Assembly (NCBI GenBank): GCA_030142905.1
Contig: JASJOG010000208.1
Span: 186,001 to 250,000 of the forward strand
DNA: 64,000 nt
Reading direction: 5' to 3'
DNA from: Heliopora coerulea
Taxonomy: Eukaryota > Cnidaria > Anthozoa > Scleralcyonacea > Helioporidae
A program made the translations under genes and the position numbers. The notes under the pieces are model-generated. The model was given only the letters and a program-made list of their open reading frames with translations, had not been told where the DNA came from and searched no databases. This document shows positions 35,501-47,500 of this stretch, piece after piece. Positions within the stretch are counted from its first letter, which is position 1; each line of letters opens with the position of its first letter.

Positions 35501-38500
35501 AAGAATAACATGTCAACAACACGTTTTTTTATATTATGCAAGTCAGTAAAACCATTCCACATCACTTCTTCGCCATCTCGTACGACGCAACCTAAGTTGC
35601 TTCATTGCGCAGAGACAAATTTCAGTAATCTATATGTTGGTAAGACAAGCATACGCAGCATAGAAAACCTGTATACGGAATACAGCACTAATTTGAGAAG
35701 TACATCTATGTCGAGTGGACCAGGAATACGATGTTCATATAAGCTGTTATTTATTATGTTAAACTGGCAATGCACTTTATTTCGTTGACTGGACTTTTCC
35801 AGATGTCGAATGCAACCTAATAATTACACTCTAGATGCAACGAAACGATTGACATTTTGCAATAAAACATAGCAAACATCAAAACAAAGGAAATGATGGA
35901 GCAAGATACCGAGAATTGATAAATGAAGAAATTGTGCCTTAAAACCTATGAATCTACTAGCCCACCAATTACCAAACCAAAGAACAAACAGTAGATTAAT
36001 TTGGTTTAGCAAGAAACACAATTCTCTGTATTTAGTTGTCTGTAAAATTTTGAAATAATTTTACTTGCATGGTTGCTTATTTGTGTGAAGAACGGAATAG
36101 CTGAATGAAATAAACACCGCTTACAAATAAGTAAACCATGGGATCCCTTCGTCCAAAGGCAAGCTTCTTTCCCATGAGACGAAACATGCAATTGTAACTT
36201 GGTAGGTGCCTCGTCATCTTGAACTGCTGGTAAAGGTTCGGAGTGCTCAGAATTTTGAATACGTGGCGAGTTACCGGCCGAACTTGAACTTTCTGAGCTA
36301 CCAGAACTACTAGCACTACCGTCAGAAGATTGGTTTTTCTTCTTCTTTTTCTTTTTCTTCTTTACTTCTTCTCCTTTATCACTCGGTGAAGTCGGTTGCT
36401 CTTTGGCAGGAGGTTGCTGATGAAGCAGCTCCTCTAATAGTTCCTGGTGCTTTTTAAAATCGTTGATCATACTCTCTTGCTGTTCCTGTAATAACCTCCT
36501 AGCTTCCTCTAACTGTTTATCTTGCACGTCTTCTTCCAGACCATCTAACTTGCACCTGCTTTCCTTCAGTTCTTCATACTGCTTCTTCAGCTCTTCTTGT
36601 CGCATCGCCTGATCTTCCATCGCATCTTTTAATTGCTCTTGTAAATCTTCGAAGCGCTTTTGCTGCTCCTCGAAGCATTTGATTTGAGATTCTCGCGTCT
36701 CTGAAAGAGCTTGCTTTATCCTTTCTAGTTCATCGTTCATTGAGTTAGTCGGAATTTCCGCTTCTTTGAGCGAGGAGTCACTGTCATCCGCTGAAGAAGC
36801 GTGACGATCGCTCTCTTCTTTGTCATGATTTCCTTTTCTTGAAAGGTTGTCTTCTGATTTATCTCCATCGGATTCACTTTCTTCCTCCTCTTTAGAACTA
36901 TCGGTACTTGAACTAAACTTCTCTTTCTCTAGACAATGACAAACGAAGTACGCATGAGTGTTATAACCTATCGTACACAACAGAGACGTGTTTTAAATGT
37001 GTATCAAACCAATGCAACGCCTTGCGCGCAAAGTAAGAGCACCAGATCTGATGCCAAATAACGAAAATGTACATCAAGAAGTTCTGGTAGAGGATGAAGA
37101 ACTCTCACGAATGTTTCAAATGTAACCTAATTCTACAAGTTTGTCCTTTAAGAAAATTTCGGAAGAAAATGTTGGCCTAAGGGGAAATGACCTTGAATTT
37201 GAGAATAGTGATGTCCTCTCAAAGTATTCGTTTCCATTAGAAGAATATTGAACAATTATTCACCAAAGTGGAGGTAAAATATCTACACTATTCACCGACA
37301 GTTCGGTGAATAATTGTTTTACCATATACCTCGCATGACTGTTTTCTGATACATACTCTTTTTACATTTTTAAAATAATTTTACGGAACAGCAGCTTGTC
37401 GCCCGCTCGTCAACTTGTAATCAAAACATTTTGAACACATCCTGAGTGTTCAACACATCCCTGGACACAATGTCAAATTTAGTAGTTTTTTCGGTATTAT
37501 CTGGCACGGCGACTTCGTTTATTAAAGATAATTTTCTTCTTCCAAAACTGAAACAAAACGGGAAGCCATTTTGTTTTGCTCGGAGGTGAATAGTGCAGTA
37601 TATTCCGATATAGATAAACCAATCAAAGTGCGAAAAAAACATGATTCACCTGCGAAGTATATGCCAAAAATGATTGATTAGGCTTTTTTGTTTTGAAGCG
37701 TATTGCTCGTTTAAAATGTGGTCATTTTATTGGAAATACACAAAATAAAAACCGTGAAAATGACTCAATAAACACACCAACACTTTTCAGTTAACAGTAG
37801 AAAAAATTTAAAGGTAGTGTTTTGCAAAAAAACGAGAGAATGTAGTTGTCCTCATAAATCTACCTAGTCAGAAACTATGCGTCATTGAATGATGATATAA
37901 CTCAGACGACACCGTTTACACACCAAGCTACAATGTAAAAAAAGATTGTGGTGCAATTATGTTTGGAGTTGGTATGGTAATCGTGTGTGACATAAAGGTT
38001 GTTTTGAGACATCTAAAATGCATTCAAACGTCAAGATAGGGAGAAAAAGATAAAAACATCCATTGTTTTTAAGATCAAAACTTGACAAACAAGCTGAAAT
38101 GTTTATGAAAAAAGAAACAGGTGGATCAACAATCGCCTGAGTTAATAGATTTCAAAAAAACATGTCTGGAAAAAGTTTGTTTTTTTCCCAAAAAATCGTC
38201 ATGAAAGTTTTCATTTCTACACCAAAACTAAGCAAAACTAAATTTTTTGATATTTCGGATGATTATGAAAGTGTGATGACGCCTTCTACCACGTAAATGT
38301 TTGATATAACATCAAGGCTCGGAGATTAATTTGGGAAGTGCACTGAAATTATTAAGTCTGGCTTTATTAGTCCGTATAGTCGTGTGGCCTGTCTTTATTA
38401 AGCTGTTAACTTGCTGCTCCCTTACCTTCCAACGGATTTTGTTTCCTTGCCCCCATCGAGAAAACTGAAATGGATGGACTAAAAGGTGAAGGTAAAAGTT

Positions 38501-41500
38501 GATATGAGTCAGGCAAAAGAATCTTAGGATGACCTTAATTTTGACTCGTCACAAACATAATAAGAGGTAAACCTACTTAATACTTAATGGCCACTAATAG
38601 CAACAAACGTACGTTATAAAAGGCAGATTAATGGCGTTCAACGAAGCAGCTATAGTGTCAGCATTTAAATAGAACAACATATCACCGACGTTGTAGTGAA
38701 CTGTGGATATCGCTTGTACACCACTGGAACTCTTCTAAGCAAATCTAGTAAGTGTTAACATTTAGACAAGTAAAAACGTCCTACGTTCGATGTACCAACA
38801 TAGTGTGGAACTGTAGAAATGCTCTTTATGACGTTCTGGGTATTAACTAGGGCGACGTTGAAATTATTAGTCGAGTGCAAATTATTCATTTCTATTGTTT
38901 TGAATGAAAAATGCCAGTGTAAAAACACGTTGCTGTAGACTTGAACCTATGATTTCTGAATTAAATCAATTCTCTAACTCATTTCAGTAACATCATTAGG
39001 CGTTTGTCCACAGATGACTCGATAATTCTGGACAAATTAGAATATTGGAGTTAATTAAGATAGAGCAAAATAACAGTGATGCCCCGTAAGTTTGGGACGT
39101 TGGGTAGGACATGGGTAGGACAATGAACGTGTCCAAACTGTTTTAGCTATCTGTTGGTGATGGTAGATCGTCCAGGTTAATGTAGTCTTGAGAAAGACTG
39201 TTCGTGATTGATGTTTAGATGGCCTCAGCGGCGGTCATCTTCATCCTCTTTTTCGAATCTGAAGATGAACACCGCTGAGGCCGTAAAAACGCCTGTCACC
39301 AACAATATTTCTCAAGACTACACTAACCTGTACGATCTACCATCATCAACATGTACCGAAAATCGCCACTATACGCAAAAGTGCAGCTGGTTTAGTGTTT
39401 GAAAAGCCAAATAGGATGACGGAACTACCGACACTAAAGAGAGGGTGAAATTGACGTGTCACTCCGACATCACTCTCTTTAGTAGACTTGCCACAAGTAG
39501 ACTTCTTATCTCACCAAGAGGGAAATTGAGATACGAAGTCGCGAGACATGGCGAGAACTGGATTTTTTCCGCTTGCAGGAATTCGAATTTATTTTGCTAA
39601 AATTGGCGCGAAATGTTAATGAGGTCACGGTCCCTTTTTGTGTGAAATAAATAAAGCAAGTCATTTTTGACTGGTTCAAGTACCGACAAACCTCCGATCA
39701 AAATGAGGGTCGAAAAAAGATGCCACTATGCAGTCTAGAAAAGTCCATTTTCTTCTGAATTTTTTTCCTCTTCCAAAAAGAAAAACCCAAAAGAAAATGG
39801 GTTTTGAGAAAGTCTATGTTTTTAGATTCTGCAGTTTCCTCACCCCTTTGGCTTTTAAAAAACGTCATTCATCACTGCCGACCCAGCACTCTACTTTTTT
39901 AGCAACTGGTTCAGCGCAGTGTTTGTAAACAAGCTTTGCTAAACATGGCCTTAAGAAGATGAAATGGTGCGATCATAAACACATTGCTAAGTATAGCCTC
40001 AAATGAGAGTATTTCATAGTCCTGATTTTGACAGCCTTTTGTGGAAAAATACCACATCTAGAACCCTGAAAGTAGCTTTTCCGTGCCTCTAGATTCGGAA
40101 CCTTCCAGGTAACTCAAGACGCTATCACAGTCACGCCTCTTGCACTCGATTACCAAGCTGCCTACTTTCTTTTCTCAGCGTACTACTTGAAAACTTATCG
40201 AAATCTCTAAGGATCACACCATTTTCCCTGGAAGAGGCTTCATTTTTGTGTACCAAAAATTTTATCCTTCTAAGATGAGTAGGTCCGTTAATACGAGGAG
40301 TTACAGGCTGTATTGACTTGTGCTTCTGCCTAAGAACGGGAATTAGCCTTACTTTTCATCCTGTATTGTCAATGAATTTCTTTTAACATATTTGAGGTCG
40401 GATACCTTTTGTTTGCAGTTATTTCACAGTCTTTGATGTAGCGGCAAGCAAATGTGTATCGCGTCTGCGAAATTTTCACAATATCTTTCCTAAGAGACGT
40501 AGCCTGAACAGATAAAAGAAAAGAATTGAGACAGCCTTTACAGTCTTCAACAAATTTATACATTAAGGGTACATTGCCTTGGAACTATTCCCGAATAAAT
40601 GCAGGCAGAATGAACGGTTGTTTTCTTTTTGGAACTAGTAAGGGTTAATCAATGGTCACTAGTCTGATAAAGGACTTAACATCGTCAGTGAAGATTATAG
40701 TTTCAGGAGCGATGTTAAATTCTTTATCATCTGACTGGCCATTGATTAGCCATTACTAGTTATTTTTCTGTTTGTTTGGGTTTTTTTTTTTTGTTTTTTT
40801 GGTTTGTTTACGGTGTACGGGTGCTTTAACCCAAGAGGGATTTATGTGGTTTTAAGTCGACGTTCGAAATATTATCCATGGTTAAAATACTAATAAGTCG
40901 GTTTTCTTCGTTCTTTCAAGGGTTTTATCCTCCAAAGAAACCTATGTAAAGAAAGGAGCTTTTGAAAAGCTGGCGGGGATTGTATATACAATACTCGAAA
41001 TAGCTGGGATTGTATATACAATCCCTGACAACAATTAATTCAAGGAACACAAACTGAAAAAGGTTTTTTTCTTCTCAAAGCAAAAACGAATCATGTAATT
41101 AATATTTGCTGAAGGAAACCTTCAATCGTATTTTAAGCACGTTAGAGCCCACTAACTTCGTTTTCGATACTCAAAATCTGCTCTTTTGTTACTCAGTATT
41201 CCGTGTAATCTTTTGTTTGTATTCTGGAATAACAATGGTCAGAATAGGCCCAATGAATGTACCATTAATATATGTTGACAATAGTTGAATAGCAGAGAAG
41301 AGAAAAATAACGATGTCTATGTTTAATATAAATATAAAGAATTATAAACAAACAAGTAAGTAAGAAAACACAATGAAATGAACGAACGAACAAATGCATG
41401 GACAAACTCAAAGTAAATGGAAAACAAATGAATAGAATGAAAAAATAACACATTTATAAGAACAACCAGCACAGCAACAACAGTAAAAATGGTGTAGAAT

Positions 41501-44500
41501 AAAGTGATTGGCGGTACTGCCACAGGCCTCCTATTATTTTGCTCACCTTTGGAAAGGAATAACGTAAGTAAAAACGATAACACGTTCCAATGCAAGTATA
41601 AATAAAAATACGGCCATTAAGATTTAACGTTATTAAATATATATTCTTCGCCCCACAGAACATACTGCAGTTAACTCTGATAACCAGAGAATTCAAAGAA
41701 GCTACATAGGATGAGTTGACCGCACTGTAACATCTACCTTTAAAATAATTATAACCCTTAACAGGAAAACTCGTTGATCACGGTGGCAAGTTACATCTAT
41801 AGACCATCTTCTAAGGAAACCTTACCTTAGTTCCGTTATAATGTATGACAGTATAATACTTGGTGGCCTTTGACTGACGTAACGGAACTACATAAACAAC
41901 ACCAGGGACAAAACATGGAAGTCCTCCTTCTTTCAATTTTTTCACCAGAACATAGTCACCAACCTATGTACAAGATGGTTGGAATAACTAACTGTTCAGG
42001 AGCCACAAATTAAAATTAGACGAACACTAGAACGTAGGTGTTTGAAGTCACTTAGATACAATTCAGTATTCAGAATATCCGCCAGATAAAGACATATTAG
42101 AATGAACGATTGTTTAGCTTTGAGTACGACGCCATATATTTAATAATTTACCACAGTGATACGGAGAAACGGATCGGGCTGCAAAATTGCCTTACCCAAG
42201 ACAAATTTTATTCTATTCAGTATGAGACTTCACTTTAATTGAGTGCGTTCCCACTTTCCGATGCATTGACATACATATATTGTCGACACGGTCATAGTTT
42301 AAGACTATCGTGGGGGTGGGGATATAGTTGTAAAAAGAGAAGATATACTGTATATGAGATAAGTGAGATAATATATAAGTGAGTCACGAATACTGACTGA
42401 GTTTCTATTTCAAATTTTATACTCTGGACAGTAATACGAGTAACAATACAAGGTAACCCTGTATTATTTAACTGAGGTTCAGTTATCTCAACAGTATGAA
42501 GGATTAATTGTTTAAAAAGTAGTCCAAACAAACCTAAAATTCTTTAGCGATTCGAAAATTGGACTCAGTAATTCAAAAAATAAGTTGACCAGTACAGCAT
42601 GTAATCAATTATACAATGACATTCTCGGGTAATGACCCAGTTTTCTCATTAAATCCTCGCTCCAAAACATCAGCTTATTTCAAAAGTTGGATCTACAGAA
42701 CTACTCCTTGCCTTGAGAGTTGGACATGGACGAGCACCTTCATTCGGAATAATGTACCGCAGTGACACAATCTGACTTTCAAAATCATAAAATGCCACGT
42801 CAGCATATCGTGAATTAATGTTCGTTCGGAGGATTCCAGGATAGTAAAAACCATCGACATCGTTTCTTGCTAGAACTTTGTGATTCCTAAGCCACTGTGA
42901 TCGAGGACGATCGGAGTTTGATTCTTTCTAATGCCAAAATAAAAAAAAAAGGAAAATAAAATACCAACAACGAATCTTCGATTTTTCAGATTTATTTGAT
43001 ATTATTTTAGATGGCATTATACTGTATAAATGATATATTACTTTATTTTACCTCAACTCAATTCACCCCACTTCATCCCACCCCGCGCCACTCCACCTCA
43101 CCCCACCCTACTCCACCTCATGTCATCTCATGTTATGTCATCTTATTTTTTTCCTTATGAATGTTTGAAAAAATCTAGTGCATAAACAATCGGTTGCTGA
43201 GGACAGTAATTTTAACGGCCATATTTTTCCCAATTTGAGACGGATTTTACCAGTAAGCAAGATATTATAACTACAATTTCCGCAATCTAATACAACATTT
43301 TCCCTTAGATGCTGAAATTTGTAATTTGTTATTCATATACTTCGATGACGTTGCATGGGTAGCAACTAAACATTCAATAAACGTTTCAAACGCATTTCAT
43401 TTATATACGTGTAAGATACTGTGAGCTTGTTTTAAATCTTTTGCTGAGTACTTATTTTTACAACTAAATTTTAGTATGGCTACAAAAGTTTTAGCTATTT
43501 TTCACCCAAAAAAACGTCAAGCATTTTTTGAATCCATAGGTTTGAGGCCAGTTGCAATCAGTTACATGACATTTTTGCTTCACCCCGACGAGCAAAATTG
43601 CCTGGGTGAGCCAGAAGAAATAGGAAACGTTTCAAATAAAAGAGGGAAGTATAACCTAGATTTCCAATATTAACGCCTCTCATTGGCAAGACAAAGATAC
43701 GGTGGCCATCAAAGTATCAAGAACACGGCTGTCATGGCGTCACATGCAACACAGGTATTGCAGATAATGGTTTTGGTTCAAATAAGCTCTTCAGAGCCTA
43801 GTAGTATAAAAAGATAAACAAGTTCAATCAAGCAGTTAAAATGATCGAAAATGTAACCATACGCAAGACGATTAAATCATGATTAAGAATTTCATACAAT
43901 CGAACCCTAGTTGATAATGTCATAGTGACGTCTTCATATGACGTCAAGTGGTCCTTCGGGAGTTGGGATACTCCATATTGGCATTGACGATTGGTCGTTT
44001 TACCAGATCTCTTTTGGTTAGTGACAATTTTACCTGATTTTCTTCGTGTAATGTAAACTGGCGATTAAGAACGATGACCCTCAGACGACTGCTTAATTCT
44101 TCTTTTTAGTTTTAAAAGCCAACTGCGGTGCCATTGCAATGCTATGCTGGTTTACAAGCTGAGAATTTAAGACAATTTCCGCTGTAGCCAAATTACATTA
44201 ACAGACAGACAAGTGGAAGTCGGAAAGACGCTCGGTAATTCCTTCAGTTTCATTTGAATTGCAAAGCTATGAGAACTTACGTATTCAAAAAGTTAACAGA
44301 AAGTTATTTCCTCTTTCTTTTTACCTGGGTAGGAGTGACATTTCTTCTCTGTTTGGCGTCACTGTTTCTCCTCACTGCATCATTCACAATATCACGTGAA
44401 ATCTGGAGAAGAAATAAAAATCCGTCGAGTACACAGTAGTTCAACTCAATGAATATCAGGGGGGTTTAGACTTAATGATATGAAATTGAGGTTATGTCAG

Positions 44501-47500
44501 GTAAAGTGAACTTCGAGTTTCAAGGTATCCTTCAATATTCAACCAGGGCCATTTGCAAAAACGCAGCTCAAGGTCCTCTGGTAGGGAACTGAACCCACGA
44601 TCCCTGTTGCATTTTTAGCAACTGGCTAGTTTTAGTTGGGTCATAAAGAATATCATTCAGACGATTTAGAAATTCCTTCACAAAATGTAAAGTCCATTTT
44701 AGTCTGCTTTTGGTATTACATATAAAGCGTGGAAGGTTTGTTAAAAAACCTGAATGCTACATTCCCTGCCTCGCATAGACGTAAGCGAGAAATTTATTTA
44801 CTTTCCCACCCAACAGATAATTGAGAAATGTATTTCTATCATTTTCAAATCATTTACTAGTGTCTACAAGACTTCGTTTCCTCTTAATTTGCCAAACATA
44901 CCACAAGTAATTTAGATTTTGGTGAAATATAATGAAAATGGGAAGTTGTAATTAACAATGAACAATTGCTACCTCTTCCCCTCGATAGGTTTACCGCTGG
45001 AGAGAGTGAAGAGATTTCCCTAAATTCTACTTTGCATCAACTCCGTAGTCTAAAGTACGCAATTTTACGTAACGGTGTGTCTTTTTCACCATGTTCATTT
45101 AGTACCAACGGGTTAAATCAAGTGCTCAACCTTATTTCGGGACGTTTCTATAATGACGAACCGACACGTTGGGTCGCGGTGAGAAAGATTGTTCAGCTAA
45201 TCCGTAATGGGGTGAAAAATGTCGAAAATCAAGTATTTAGAAACACTGAAGCGCGTTTTTCAAACTGCATGAAACTATTTAAAGACAAATATTATTGCCC
45301 AGCAAATGACTTTAAGGCATGACATGACGACTGATCAAAAGTATACAAAATTATTGCTAAAGTTTCGTTGCTTCACAGCGCAAGATAATATCACAGAAAT
45401 ATATATATATAGTTAAAATATCTGATTACAAACGGTTGAATAATAGAATAATAAATTTAAAATCGAGTTAGGGAATATAATCAGGGGGAAATGTACAAAA
45501 CATTTACGCATAACTAACATATCTTATTTCAGAGTAAACGCCAATGTACGATGATTAGTCCCCACGTTAATCAAAATAAAGAATAAGGTGCTGAACTTAT
45601 GTTTTTGTTGAGACTGGGCTTAAGTTAAGAGATCAGAAGACTTTCTCTAATCGCGAGTTCAAATTTGGAAGTTGCTGAGGTAAGTATTTTAGAATCTCAA
45701 GAAGAAACAGGATGATTAGTTTTGTGTTTATGCGCAATAATACTTGACATGGATGAAACTGTCCGCGTCTTTGTAGTCCAAGGTGAAACTCCCATATGGT
45801 CTGAAATCGGTGACACTGTGCGTAGGTGTCCGCAGGGTTGACCGACAAGCAATGCACCGCAGCACTGACACTTAAAATGTTAGCAAAGAGTGGACCAAGA
45901 GGTGAGCCCACAACATTACCATCTGCCTGTTCAAATAGTATTCCATTAAAGAAAAAAAAAACATTTTTAACAGATTAACTTAAAAGTTCAGTGAATTACT
46001 CACTAGTAAAACCATGATAGCGAGCAGTATTTCTAAAACATTTTTCATATTTCTTTCTTTTCACGAAAATTCATGGCTCACCGGCCTTGCTGTCCGCTTA
46101 AGCCCCCTTTTTTACCGTCGTCATGTTCATCATTGCTTTTTAATTTTTCGCTCAAATGAACACGTTCTTCCATTTCTTTCTCATTTTAATTCTAAACATC
46201 CTAACATTCAATTCACTCATGAACCTGAGAGTAACTCATCTCTTCCTTTTTTAGACATCAACATAACTCGCTCAAATGGATGTTTCTTGACATTTATTTA
46301 TCACAAACCTACTTCAACTGGGTTATTTACTAACTTTGGCAGCTTTATTCCTATTCAGAACAAAAAAAGTCTTATTCTTTCACTATTTTCCCCTTACTTT
46401 AACGTCTGTTCCTCTTATTTTTCTTTTCATTCTGAACTGAAGAAACTTAAATAGATTTTTGCTCTTAATGGTTATCCCATTTATTTTCTGGACAACTGTG
46501 TTACTATCTTCCTTGATATGATAGTTTCTCCCTGCAAGAAAAAACATTCATGATCTATACAAATTGTTTACCTTTTTTTTTAATTGGTTACTGGTTCTCA
46601 TGGTCTACAGATACGAACTCAACTTCGCAAACTATTTCTTCGGCATATCTACAAATTGAGATCCGTTTTGTCTTTCACGCTTACTATCGTCTTTCAAACT
46701 TCTTTCCTTTCGAAGACCGGATTCCTTTTGGTTTGAGATCACATGTTGTGTATTCATGCAAGGGTCAATGCTGTGGTGTATTGTATGTCGGTTAAACCCG
46801 CCGACACATTCACACACGTGTTTCACACCATATGGAAGTTTCACCTTTGACTAGAAGGACGCGAGCGGTTTTATCCGTGTCGAGTATTCTTGCGCATAAA
46901 CACAAAACTGATCATCCCGTTTCTTCTTCAGATTTTAAAATACTTACCTCAGTAACTTCCAGATTTGAACTTTAGATTTAAGTAAGTCTTCTGATCTCTA
47001 AACTTAACCCCAGTCTCAACGAAAACATAAGTTCGGCACCTATTCCTTTATTTTAATTAACGCGGGACAAATCCTCTTACATTGACCTTTACTCCGAAAT
47101 AAGATATCTTACTTATGTAATTGTTTTGTATATTTCCCCTTGCTTGTATTCGCTAGCTGGATTTTAAATTTATTCTTCTTTGATCGTTTGTAATCACATA
47201 CTTTAACCATGTATATATATCATTATATATCATGCATATATATCATTATATCCATACCAGTCATTTGCTGGGGACTAATATTCGTCTTTAAATTGCGTTT
47301 TCCACCTGGTATATCTGTCGCCACAATGCATGACATTATCGATAAATTAACAAATTATACATTTGAAAATGTAAGATAGGATATGCAAAAGTGAAATAAT
47401 GCTGATCTCCAAATTACCCAGTGGCCTTGATTTTATAATAAATACAAGTGCCTAGCACAAAACAGAAAGTAAAACCACGATTACATGGAATAAACTCATG

